A DNA stretch of 64,000 bases from assembly GCA_035297145.1 (NCBI GenBank), contig DATGZN010000026.1, positions 124,001 to 188,000 on the forward strand, given 5' to 3'. The first letter of the stretch is position 1. Each line of letters begins with the position of its first letter. The DNA is from QHXW01 sp035297145 (GTDB lineage: Bacteria; Acidobacteriota; Terriglobia; Bryobacterales; Bryobacteraceae). Shown piece after piece: positions 49,461-57,894 of the stretch. The position numbers and the translations under genes were made by a program. The notes under the pieces were generated by a model that did not search any database, had not been told where the DNA came from, and saw only the letters and a list, made by a program, of their open reading frames with translations.

Positions 49461-50863
49461 AACCCGAAACGCTGCAAACGTCGGTAGAGTGCGCTGCGGC
49501 TGAGCCCCAGCGCCTTGGCGGCGTGGCTGACGTTTCCATCAAAACGTGCGAGCGCCTTTTTGATGAGCGAGAATTCCACGTCTTCGAGGCTCATATCCTC
49601 GAGGCGTGGCGCGCCTTCCCGGCTCTGCCGCAGGCCGAGGTCAGCGGCCTTCACCGTTTCGCCCTGTGCCATCAGGACGGCGCGCTCGATGGCGTGATCC
49701 AGTTCCCGGATGTTGCCCGGCCAGGGATGATCGAGCATCGCCTGCATGGCCGCTGGATCGAAGCTGCCGAGCTGTTTACGGTAACGCTGCGCATGGCGGC
49801 CGAGGAAATGAGAAGCCAGCAGCGGAATGTCTTCGCGCCGGTCGCGCAGGGGCGGCAAGTGAACCTCGATCGTATTCAGCCGGAATTGCAGATCCGCGCG
49901 GAATCGTCCCGCGACCACTTCGGCGTTGAGGTCGGCATTGGTCGCCGAGACAATCCGTACATCCACCTGCCGCGTACGCGAGGAGCCGACGCGCTCCAGT
50001 TCACCGGTCTGCAACACGCGCAGCAGCTTGGCCTGCTGGCTTGCCGTGATGTTCGCGATTTCGTCCAAAAACAGCGTGCTGCCATCCGCCAGTTCAAAGC
50101 GGCCGACGCGATCTGCCTTCGCATCGGTGAAGGCGCCGCGTACGTGCCCGAACAGCTCGCTCTCGAAAATGCCCTCGGGCAGTCCGCCTGCATTCACGGT
50201 CACCATCGGCTTGGTCGCGCGCGCCGAAATAGCGTGCAGCGTCTGCGCCACTATTTCCTTGCCCGTGCCGGGTTCGCCGGTGATGAGCACATTCGCGTCG
50301 GAAGGCCCGACGTTCGCCACCAGCCGCAGCACCGGCTGCATGGCCGGCGACTCCGCAATCAGCGTGGGCCGCTCCACTCCACGCAGCAGCCGGTTCTCCG
50401 CTTCCAGGCGCAGGCCTTTGCGTAAAGCGCGGCTCAGCTCGATCTGCGTGCGCAGAATGCTGACCAGCCGCTCATTCTCCCAGGGCTTCTGGATGAAATC
50501 GCGCGCGCCACGCCGCATCGCTTCTACCGCGACTTTCACGCTCGACCACGCCGTCATCACCACCACCGGCAGCGTGCTGTCGAGCGCTTGAATGCGCGAC
50601 AGCAGATCCAGGCCCTCCTGCCCGGACGTCGTGTCGCGGGCGTAGTTGAGATCCATCAGGACAACATCGAACTCTCGCGCATCGAGCGCGTTCAGAACCC
50701 CCGCCGGCGACGACACCAGCTCGATCTGGTACCCCTCACCTTTCAGCAGAAGCCGCAGCGCCTCCAGTACGTCGGGCTGGTCGTCCGCGATGAGGACACG
50801 CGGCGAGTCGTGCGGAATTTTCGCCGCGGGTGTCTTGCGCTCGGATTCGATAATCGCGCTCAT
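49457..50863 (-). CDS. sigma-54-dependent response regulator (NtrC family)
   Basis: 468 residues from ATG 50863, which overlaps the ATPase gene stop (ATGA). Domains: receiver (about 20-145; VLIADDQPD, phospho-Asp in VVLMDLNYARD), AAA+ sigma-54 interaction domain with Walker A GEPGTGKE, the GAFTGA-loop variant GAFTDAK, Walker B LFLDEIANI, then a Fis-type helix-turn-helix (GNVSHAAKALGLSRSALYRR). The GAFTDA form differs by one residue from GAFTGA, as in several NtrC relatives. It activates promoters read by RpoN. A matching promoter at the head of this operon suggests autoactivation. Confidence 0.94.
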   Translation of the reverse strand: MSAIIESERKTPAAKIPHDSPRVLIADDQPDVLEALRLLLKGEGYQIELVSSPAGVLNALDAREFDVVLMDLNYARDTTSGQEGLDLLSRIQALDSTLPVVVMTAWSSVKVAVEAMRRGARDFIQKPWENERLVSILRTQIELSRALRKGLRLEAENRLLRGVERPTLIAESPAMQPVLRLVANVGPSDANVLITGEPGTGKEIVAQTLHAISARATKPMVTVNAGGLPEGIFESELFGHVRGAFTDAKADRVGRFELADGSTLFLDEIANITASQQAKLLRVLQTGELERVGSSRTRQVDVRIVSATNADLNAEVVAGRFRADLQFRLNTIEVHLPPLRDRREDIPLLASHFLGRHAQRYRKQLGSFDPAAMQAMLDHPWPGNIRELDHAIERAVLMAQGETVKAADLGLRQSREGAPRLEDMSLEDVEFSLIKKALARFDGNVSHAAKALGLSRSALYRRLQRFGL

Positions 50864-51543
50864 GCCGTTTTCGGCGTCACCAGCCACCCATCCGCCAGAT
50901 CGATGATGCGGTGGCCGTACTTCGCATTGGTTTCGGAATGCGTCACCTGGATGATGGTTGTGCCCTCGTCGTTCAGGCGCTTGAACAGCTCCATAATCTC
51001 CTTGCCCTGCGAGGAGTGCAGGTTGCCGGTCGGCTCATCCGCAAGAATCAGCTTGGGATTCGCGATCACCGCGCGCGCCACCGCCACCAGTTGCTGCTGC
51101 CCGCCCGACAACTGGTTCGGATAGAGATCTTTCTTGCCGACAATGTGGAAGCGATCCAAAATATCCCCCACCATGCCGGCGCGCTCCGCCGATTTGATGT
51201 TGCGGTACGAGAGCGGGATGTCCAGATTCTCGTACACCGTGAGATTGTCGATCAGGTGGTAGCTCTGGAAAACGAAGCCGATGTACTTCTTGTTGATCTC
51301 CACCCGCTGCTTGGTGTTCAGCCGCTGCACCGGCTGCTCGGCGAAGTAGAATTCACCGGTCCACGCGCCGTCCAGCATTCCGAGAATGCTCAGCAGCGTG
51401 GACTTTCCGGCCCCCGAAGGGCCCATGATGGTGACGAATTCTCCCTCTTTGATATCCAGCGTGATGCGGCGCAAGACAAAGGTCTTTCCGTATCCCGCTT
51501 CATAGTACTTCTCTATGTTGATCAGTCGAATCAGTGGTTCCAT
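50860..51543 (-). CDS. ABC transporter ATP-binding protein (MacB/LolD type)
   Basis: 227 residues, a single nucleotide-binding domain. Walker A GPSGAGKST, Q-loop FQSYHLID, signature LSGGQQQLVAVARA, Walker B LILADEPTG and H-loop VTHSE. This is the MacB/LolD subfamily that powers MacB-type permeases, which work by long-range mechanotransmission and do not carry substrate through the membrane themselves. The two ADOP permeases immediately upstream lack ATPase domains and are the natural partners. The gap to the upstream permease is 3 bp. Confidence 0.95.
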   Translation of the reverse strand: MEPLIRLINIEKYYEAGYGKTFVLRRITLDIKEGEFVTIMGPSGAGKSTLLSILGMLDGAWTGEFYFAEQPVQRLNTKQRVEINKKYIGFVFQSYHLIDNLTVYENLDIPLSYRNIKSAERAGMVGDILDRFHIVGKKDLYPNQLSGGQQQLVAVARAVIANPKLILADEPTGNLHSSQGKEIMELFKRLNDEGTTIIQVTHSETNAKYGHRIIDLADGWLVTPKTA

Positions 51544-51546
51544 GGG

Positions 51547-53946
51547 TTACTCATATCTTAATGCCTCCACCGGATCGACTCGGGTGGCCCGCCAGGCCGG
51601 CACCCACCCCGCCGCCAGAGCCACACCGGCAAGCAGTGCGGCTACGGCAATGAACGTAGCAGGATCGTTAGGCTTCACTTCGAACAGGAATTTCTGAAGA
51701 ACGCGCGTCACCATGAGAGCCCCCACTGACCCGATGCCCACTCCAATGCCGGCGAGTGCCAGAGTCCTTCGCAGTACCAGCCGCAGCACGTCGCGCCGTT
51801 CCGCGCCCAGCGCCATGCGAATCCCGATCTCATGCGTCCGCTGCGAAACCGAGTAGGCCAGCACGCCATACGTCCCCACCGCCGCCAGCAATAACGCGAG
51901 GAGCGAAAACCCGCCCAGCAGCCGTGTCTGAAACCGTGGCTCGGCTGTGGAGGCATCGATCAGAGTTTGCATCGTGGCAATGTCCACTGGCTGGTTTCTG
52001 TCGACCTCCCTCACAACCCCGCGCATGGCCGTGGCCAGCAACTCCGGATTCTGATCCGTTCGTACCACGAAGGCCTGGGTATCCAACCAGCCCAAAATGC
52101 CGATTTGCGCGAAGGGTTGGTAGACTGCATCCCACGGCTTCTCAGCCATGCTCATCTGCTTCACGTCCTCGACCACACCGACAACGGTCACCCAGTCTTG
52201 AGGCTTCGGATGGTATTCCTCAGTGAAACGCATTCCGATTGGATCTTCGTTAGGCCACAGACGGCGCGCAGCCGATTGACTGACAATCCCTGCTCGACCC
52301 GAGTGTTCGTTATCGCTCGCGTTGAAATCGCGGCCGCGAAGCATGCGAATACCCATCGCGCGGAAATAGCCGGCACTGATAACGGGCTTGGCGACCATGT
52401 AATGCTCTGGGAACTTTCGCCCGCCGTCGAGCCGGAAATCCCCCATGTTGAGCATCCCGCCGAAAGGCAAATAGTTGATCGCGGCAGTAGTAGTCGCGCC
52501 TGGCAGATGCTCCAGGCGTTCCCGTGTTCGCTCCTCAAAAGCCTGTGCCTGCGGCGCCTTGGTGTAAACAGTGTCTGGCAGGCCCACGGTCATCGTGATC
52601 AAGTTCTCCCGGCGAAATCCCGTGTCGGCCGACCTCAGCCGCAAGAAGCTCTTCAGCATCAACCCCGCACCTGTCAACAGCACCAGCGACAACGCGATCT
52701 CCGACACCACCAGCGCCCCGCGCAATCGCTCATGACCTCCTGTGAGTGTCCGGCCGCCCAGGCTGAGCGATTCCCGTAGCTCTCGTCGTGTTGCTTGAAA
52801 CGCCGGAATGATGCCGAATCCCAGACCAGTCAGAAACGATGTTAAGAACGTGAACGCCAGAACCCATCCATCGATCCCTACCTGCTCCCCGCGGGGCAGA
52901 CTATCTGGCGGAGCCAACCCCACTAGCACTGGCACGCTCCACACAGCAATCAACAGTCCCCCCGCCCCGCCAGCGATTGAGACCAGCACGCTCTCTGTCA
53001 GCAATTGCCGGATCAATCGCCAGCGGCTCGCTCCCAATGCCGCTCGCACGGCGATCTCTTGCCGGCGTCCCACTGCTCGAGCCAGCATCAGGTTCGCTAC
53101 GTTGGCGCAAGCGATCAACAATACGAACGCTACTGCACCCAGGAAAATGAGCAGCAGCCATTGCACCTTCCCGGACACATATTCGAGCAGAGAAATCACC
53201 CGCGCTGGCGGCCGACGATCACCGAAAGACTGAACCGGTATCTGCTGAATCACATGACTCAGTTCAGCCGATACCTGCCCCAGAGATGCGCCTGGCTTGA
53301 GCCGCCCTACAACACTCAGTAGCTGCGAATTGTGTGGATTCAAATGCACCTCTTGCGGAACCCACACCTCCGGGGTTCCGGGAAAAGTGAACCCGTACGG
53401 CATCACTCCGACCACTGTGCGGCTCTTGCCATCCAGCCGAAAGACTCTCCCAATGACTGCGGGATCCGCGCCAAAAGCCGATCGCCACAGCCGATCACTG
53501 ATCACTACAACGTCGTCGCGCCCCGGTTGGTCCTCATCGGCTGCGAAGGTTCGGCCCAGCGCTGCCTTGGCTCCCAGCACCGAAAAGAAATCCGCTGTTG
53601 CGAAAGCGCCGCGAAAACTTCGCGCATCGCCCACGCCCGTCATGTTGACGGGATGCCAATCAAAAGCGGTGAGCTTCTCGAACAGACGATCCTGCTTGCG
53701 AAAATCCGCGTAGAGCCCGTCCGGCATCGTGGAGTCCGATCGGCCAAAAAACGGGTCGTCCCGCACAACCGCCAGCGAGACTAATCTCTCCGGCTCCGGA
53801 AATGGCAGCGGCCGCAGCAACACTGAATTGACGATGGTAAAAACCGCCGTATTGGCGCCGATTCCCAGCGCCATCGCCACCACCGCAACCACCGCAAATC
53901 CGGGGCTTCGCAGCAACCCCCGCACTGCCAATCGGACGTCACTCAT
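51547..53946 (-). CDS. ADOP family ABC permease, copy 2
   Basis: 799 residues from ATG 53946 (MSDVRLAVRGLLRSPG), overlapping the end of copy 1 by 8 bp; the frame is open to 54066. Layout of the acidobacterial duplicated orphan permease family (TIGR03434): membrane helix (about 20-40), MacB periplasmic core (RSFRGAFATADFFSVLGAKA, GRTFAADEDQPGRDDVVVIS), FtsX-like helices (about 285-420), a second periplasmic core (VISAGYFRAMGIRMLRGRDF) and a terminal FtsX-like block (RTHEIGIRMALGAERRDVLR). It would form a permease with the adjacent ATPase, moving lipoproteins, peptides or toxic compounds out of the inner membrane. Substrate unknown. Confidence 0.93.
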   Translation of the reverse strand: MSDVRLAVRGLLRSPGFAVVAVVAMALGIGANTAVFTIVNSVLLRPLPFPEPERLVSLAVVRDDPFFGRSDSTMPDGLYADFRKQDRLFEKLTAFDWHPVNMTGVGDARSFRGAFATADFFSVLGAKAALGRTFAADEDQPGRDDVVVISDRLWRSAFGADPAVIGRVFRLDGKSRTVVGVMPYGFTFPGTPEVWVPQEVHLNPHNSQLLSVVGRLKPGASLGQVSAELSHVIQQIPVQSFGDRRPPARVISLLEYVSGKVQWLLLIFLGAVAFVLLIACANVANLMLARAVGRRQEIAVRAALGASRWRLIRQLLTESVLVSIAGGAGGLLIAVWSVPVLVGLAPPDSLPRGEQVGIDGWVLAFTFLTSFLTGLGFGIIPAFQATRRELRESLSLGGRTLTGGHERLRGALVVSEIALSLVLLTGAGLMLKSFLRLRSADTGFRRENLITMTVGLPDTVYTKAPQAQAFEERTRERLEHLPGATTTAAINYLPFGGMLNMGDFRLDGGRKFPEHYMVAKPVISAGYFRAMGIRMLRGRDFNASDNEHSGRAGIVSQSAARRLWPNEDPIGMRFTEEYHPKPQDWVTVVGVVEDVKQMSMAEKPWDAVYQPFAQIGILGWLDTQAFVVRTDQNPELLATAMRGVVREVDRNQPVDIATMQTLIDASTAEPRFQTRLLGGFSLLALLLAAVGTYGVLAYSVSQRTHEIGIRMALGAERRDVLRLVLRRTLALAGIGVGIGSVGALMVTRVLQKFLFEVKPNDPATFIAVAALLAGVALAAGWVPAWRATRVDPVEALRYE

Positions 53947-56362
53947 ATCGCAAAGCCTCCACTGGATCGATTCGCATCGCGCGTCGCGCCGGAACGTAGC
54001 AGGCCGTAATCGCCGCCGCGGCCAGCGCCAGCGAAATGCCGCCGAAGATCTGCCAATCCGTCGCACTCACTCCGAAAATCAGGCTCGCCAGCAATCGCGC
54101 CAGCATCAGGGAAAGAACGAACCCGATCCCCAGGCCGATGCCCGTCACCACCAGCCCGCGCCCAATCACCATCCGCAGCACATCTGTGCGTTCCGCGCCC
54201 AGCGCCATGCGAATCCCGATCTCGCGCGTGCGTTCCGAAACCGCATACGCCATCACGCCGTAGACTCCCACGCAAGCCAGAACCAGCGCGATCCCGCCCA
54301 ACACGGTCATCATCACCGCCACGTACGAAAGTCCTAGAACTGATTCCGATATTGCTTTATCGAGCGTCTTCACTTCGATCAACGGAAGCTCCGCGTCCAA
54401 AGTGGCGATGCGATGCCGCGCCCCGGCGACAAGGGCCAGCGGATCGCCTGTCGTGCGCAGCGCCAGATACGCGTACGGCCGGTCTGTTTGCGTGTACGGC
54501 CGGTAAACAGCAGGTGTGACATCCGCATCGAACCACTCGTAGCGCACATCCTGGACCACGCCCACGATGGTCAGCCACGGACCCGGCGCATCTTCCGCGC
54601 CCAGTTTGATTTTTCCACCCAGCGCCGTGCCGCCGGGCCAATAACGCCGTGCCAGGTTCTCACTAATGATGGCCACTGGCAGAGAATTCATACCATCGCG
54701 CTCGCTGAACACGCGCCCTTCGCGCAATGCCACCCGCATGGTGTTGAAGTAATTTGCGCTGATCACTTGGTTTTGGGCAACGCGCAGCTCACCTACCTCG
54801 GCCGGGCGGCCCTCAATTGTGAGCCTGGATGTGCTGCTGAAGTTGCCGTACGGAACGCTAGTCGCCAGCGTGGCAGCCTCCACGTGCGGCAGGGTTGCTA
54901 GCCCCGCCAGCGCCTGGCTGTAAAACGCCTCCATTTGTCGCGGCTCTTTGTATTTCGACTCGGGCAAAGTAACCCGCATGGTAAGCAGGCTTTGTGGAGC
55001 TAGATTTTCATTCACGGAAATCAGCCCGCGAACGCCCTTCACCATCAAGCCGGCTCCTACCAGCAGCACCAGCGCCAGCGCAATTTCGCCGGTCAGCAGC
55101 GCACTGCGCAACCGGCTCCGTGAGCGCCCCTCCGACGATCCGCGCACGCTCTCCTTCAGCGCCACGTTCAAATCGGGCTTCGAGCTGTGCAGCGCCGGCG
55201 CCAGGCCCGAAACAATTCCCGCCAGCGTCGCCACTAGCGCGGTGAACAGCAGCGTCCGCCCATCAATGCGGATCTGGTCCCACCCGGATACAAATCGTGC
55301 GATCTCCGCCGGCATGTGCGACCGAATCATATCGACATCCCACTGTGCCAGCAGGATTCCCACGGCCGCGCCCGCCAAACCCAGCAGTACGCTCTCAGTC
55401 ACCAACAGCCGCACAATGCGCCAGCGGCCCGCTCCCAGTGCCGTCCTTACCGCGATCTCTTTGGCGCGGAACGTGGCGCGCGCAAATTGCAGATTGGCGA
55501 CGTTGGCACATGCGATTAGCAGCACAAATCCCACGGCGCCCAAGGTCATCCAGGTGTAATTACGCGTCAGATCGCCCAGCAGGAAATCGCGGATCGGCAT
55601 CAGCCGTACCTGCCATCCGCGATTGGTCTCCGGATACGTTTCGCCCAGCCGTTTGGCGATGGTCCGCATTTCCGCCGCCGCTTGGCCGGTCGAAATTCCG
55701 CGCTTCAGCTTTCCGACGACGTCCATGTAACGCGTTCCGCGGACGGCGCGTTCTTTGTCGTCCATCGCCATTGGTATCCAGATCTCCCCCGCTAATGGAA
55801 AATGGAAACTCTTTGGCATGATTCCTACCACGGTGAATGGCTTGCCTTCCAGCCGCACGGTTTTGCCGGCAATATCGGGGTCCGAGGCGAAGCGCCGCTG
55901 CCACAATCCGAAGCTGAGTACAGCCACGTGTTCGCGACCTGGCTGATCTTCGTCGGGCAGAAATACGCGTCCCATCAGCGGCCGTACGCCAATCAGCTCG
56001 AACAATCCGCTGGAAACCCTGTTGCCGAGCAACGCTTCCGGCTCGCCCTGCCCCGTGATGCTGATATCGAGCAACTGGCTCGCCGCCAACTGCTCGAATG
56101 AAGTCGCCTGACGTTTCCAGTCCTCAAAATTCGCCGGCGCAACATTGGACGTGCCCGCGATTGGCCGACTGCCGCGGGTCTCCGGCAGCATCACCAGCCT
56201 GTCAGTATCCCGCAGCCCCAGCGGCTTGAACAGAAACGCGTCCGCGATGCTGAATTCCGCGGTGGTCGAGCTGATGCCCAAGGCCAGCGCCACAACCGCC
56301 GTGATCGTCACCGCCGGATTGCGCCGCAACGCACGAATCCCGTAACGCAGATCGTTCAGCAC
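53939..56362 (-). CDS. ADOP family ABC permease, copy 1
   Basis: 807 residues starting MLNDLRYGIRALRRNPAVT, the canonical ADOP start. Same order as copy 2: helix, MacB core (SSGLFELIGVRPLMGRVFLP), FtsX-like block with ACANVANLQFARATFRAKEI, central helices, second core (ISANYFNTMRVALREGRVF) and terminal FtsX-like block (TREIGIRMALGAERTDVLRM). The two copies are clearly paralogous but diverged, so they may pair as a heterodimer on one ATPase. Starts 42 bp after the DUF4097 gene stop. Confidence 0.93.
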   Translation of the reverse strand: MLNDLRYGIRALRRNPAVTITAVVALALGISSTTAEFSIADAFLFKPLGLRDTDRLVMLPETRGSRPIAGTSNVAPANFEDWKRQATSFEQLAASQLLDISITGQGEPEALLGNRVSSGLFELIGVRPLMGRVFLPDEDQPGREHVAVLSFGLWQRRFASDPDIAGKTVRLEGKPFTVVGIMPKSFHFPLAGEIWIPMAMDDKERAVRGTRYMDVVGKLKRGISTGQAAAEMRTIAKRLGETYPETNRGWQVRLMPIRDFLLGDLTRNYTWMTLGAVGFVLLIACANVANLQFARATFRAKEIAVRTALGAGRWRIVRLLVTESVLLGLAGAAVGILLAQWDVDMIRSHMPAEIARFVSGWDQIRIDGRTLLFTALVATLAGIVSGLAPALHSSKPDLNVALKESVRGSSEGRSRSRLRSALLTGEIALALVLLVGAGLMVKGVRGLISVNENLAPQSLLTMRVTLPESKYKEPRQMEAFYSQALAGLATLPHVEAATLATSVPYGNFSSTSRLTIEGRPAEVGELRVAQNQVISANYFNTMRVALREGRVFSERDGMNSLPVAIISENLARRYWPGGTALGGKIKLGAEDAPGPWLTIVGVVQDVRYEWFDADVTPAVYRPYTQTDRPYAYLALRTTGDPLALVAGARHRIATLDAELPLIEVKTLDKAISESVLGLSYVAVMMTVLGGIALVLACVGVYGVMAYAVSERTREIGIRMALGAERTDVLRMVIGRGLVVTGIGLGIGFVLSLMLARLLASLIFGVSATDWQIFGGISLALAAAAITACYVPARRAMRIDPVEALRYE

Positions 56363-56404
56363 TGTTCCTCCGTCCTGGTCGAGTGGCGGCGCCGGTGTTT
56401 CGTC

Positions 56405-57190
56405 CTACGCACCCGAGCGCCGCAGATCGATTGAGCCGTTGACGGTTCTCAGATTCAACTCCGGTCCGCCCTGCCCGATGGTTCCCGTGATCTCCCTGTT
56501 CGTGAACTTGCCGTGAATCATGAGCGGGAAATCGGTCGAGATCCGCCCGTTGACCGTGCTGGCGTGCACCGTGGCATTCATCACCGGCGGCAGCTCCAGA
56601 TCAATGCCGCCGTTGACGGTCTCGAGTTCGATGGGCCGCTCGGCTGCCGCCTGGCCCATACGCACGTTGATCGAGCCGTTCACGGTCTTGGCCTCGGCCC
56701 ATCCCGAGGTGGCAATCCGGATCTTGCCGTTCACCGTGTGCGCTACAACGTCACTGGTGAGCGAATCCGCCTCGACTTCGCCATTCACCGATCGGCCAAT
56801 GAACCGCACGCCCGCCGGCACACGCACCGTGAACTCCACTCGGACATCGTTGTTGTTCGTGTTCATGCGGCCGCCGGACGCGGGCGCGCACTCGTTGGGT
56901 CGGCCCCAATCGTTCGAAGGGTACACCGCGCAGATGGTGACGCCATCCGCGTGCGGCACCACTTGCACGGTTACCGACCGCACGTCGCTGTGCCGCGCGA
57001 ACTTGCTCGCTTCCACCATCACTTCGGTTCCCGAAGCCCTCTCCGCGCGGATAGAGCCGTTCACGCCCTTGATCTCAATCGATTGCCCCGGGGCCAACTG
57101 CCCGTGCCAGGAAAAATCGCTGGGACGTGCCAGCGGGGCCAGCGCGCCGAATGCCACCAGTGCGATAACGATTGCTCGAATAGTTCGCAT
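56405..57190 (-). CDS. secreted DUF4097 family protein
   Basis: 261 residues from ATG 57190, chosen for its GAGGTG ribosome-binding site; the frame is open to 57229. Signal peptide (AIVIALVAFGALAPLARP), then a right-handed beta-helix-like series of VNGSI/VNGKI/VNGEV/VNGGI/VNGRI motifs (at least seven copies between about 40 and 255), the mark of DUF4097/adhesin-like repeats. Such proteins occur next to anti-sigma factors and export systems and are thought to sense or bind at the envelope. It starts 10 bp after the MacB-like domain gene and precedes the permeases. Confidence 0.85.
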   Translation of the reverse strand: MRTIRAIVIALVAFGALAPLARPSDFSWHGQLAPGQSIEIKGVNGSIRAERASGTEVMVEASKFARHSDVRSVTVQVVPHADGVTICAVYPSNDWGRPNECAPASGGRMNTNNNDVRVEFTVRVPAGVRFIGRSVNGEVEADSLTSDVVAHTVNGKIRIATSGWAEAKTVNGSINVRMGQAAAERPIELETVNGGIDLELPPVMNATVHASTVNGRISTDFPLMIHGKFTNREITGTIGQGGPELNLRTVNGSIDLRRSGA

Positions 57191-57200
57191 TGCAATCACC

Positions 57201-57764
57201 TCATATCTCCGGTTCGAAATTGTGCCCACCGCTTCGCGTCATGAACCCGCCCGCTTCGTCATCCGATCTGGAACTGAATGGCACCCACACATCGGCCTCG
57301 CCGTTGTTCCAACTGAAGTCCCGCGGCAGCACCCCGATCACTTGGTATGCTTCGTCTTCGAGTCTGATCTTCCGGCCCAGGACTCCAGTAGCGCCGTGGA
57401 AATGATGCTGCCACAAGCGGTAGCTCAGAATGACCACGTGATCGCTCCAGCGCTCGCCGCTCTTGCACGTCCGGCCCAATACGGGCTCTACGCCGATTTT
57501 CTGGAAAAAGTTCGGCTTAACGGCCCCACCCGAGAGTTCTTCCGTCTTACCTGGCCCCGTCAGGTCAATGTGGAAAATGTCCACAAACTCGGCCAGGTCG
57601 CCGAATACATGGTGCTGCGGCTTGCTTTCGGGATACGTGATCAGGGCGATCAACCCGCTCCTGACCTTTGGCCTTCGTGATCTGGCGTGATGGGACAGCG
57701 CCATCCACAGGGCCAGCACTGCCAGAGTAATCAGAATGAAATTGCGGCTGCTGCGCTCAGACAT
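57201..57764 (-). CDS. stand-alone MacB-type periplasmic core domain protein
   Basis: 187 residues. One N-terminal membrane helix (FILITLAVLALWMAL) anchors a single MacB periplasmic core: ELSGGAVKPNFFQKIGVEP, VLGRTCKSGERWSDHVVILS, YRLWQHHFHGATGVLGRKIR and YQVIGVLPRDFSW. The corresponding region of ADOP permeases aligns well, but there are no FtsX-like helices. It could be a truncated permease or a true one-helix accessory subunit. It is intact, is first in the operon, and has a promoter and a ribosome-binding site (GGAG) of its own, which favours a working protein. Confidence 0.8.
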   Translation of the reverse strand: MSERSSRNFILITLAVLALWMALSHHARSRRPKVRSGLIALITYPESKPQHHVFGDLAEFVDIFHIDLTGPGKTEELSGGAVKPNFFQKIGVEPVLGRTCKSGERWSDHVVILSYRLWQHHFHGATGVLGRKIRLEDEAYQVIGVLPRDFSWNNGEADVWVPFSSRSDDEAGGFMTRSGGHNFEPEI

Positions 57765-57792
57765 AGGCTCTCCGCGTGTTTGCTCTCACAGG

Positions 57793-57806
57793 GCAAGTCG
57801 CGTGCC
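57793..57806 (-). promoter_or_regulatory. sigma-54 (RpoN) promoter candidate
   Basis: On the minus strand the sequence reads GGCACG-CGAC-TTGC, matching the consensus TGGCACG-N4-TTGC in every base but the first T. The invariant GG and GC are separated by exactly 10 nt. A start site about 12 nt further on (near 57781) would leave about 17 nt before the ATG at 57764, with GGAG in between. The operon it would drive encodes an NtrC-type activator. Confidence 0.65.
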
Positions 57807-57817
57807 GTGATCATGAT

Positions 57818-57852
57818 TGTCCTAACTAGCACGAATACTGTGGTTTAGGACA
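57818..57852. promoter_or_regulatory. 8-bp inverted repeat, candidate enhancer (UAS) for the NtrC-type activator
   Basis: TGTCCTAA (57818-57825) and TTAGGACA (57845-57852) form a perfect inverted repeat with a 19-nt spacer. It lies 37-70 bp upstream of the predicted sigma-54 start site. A third half-like copy (GAGGACA) follows near 57857-57863. Fis-type regulators bind inverted repeats upstream of the -24/-12 element, so this is the natural binding-site candidate. Confidence 0.5.
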
Positions 57853-57894
57853 GACTGAGGACAAGGAGACGGAATCGTGTGTCCGGTTGTGGGA

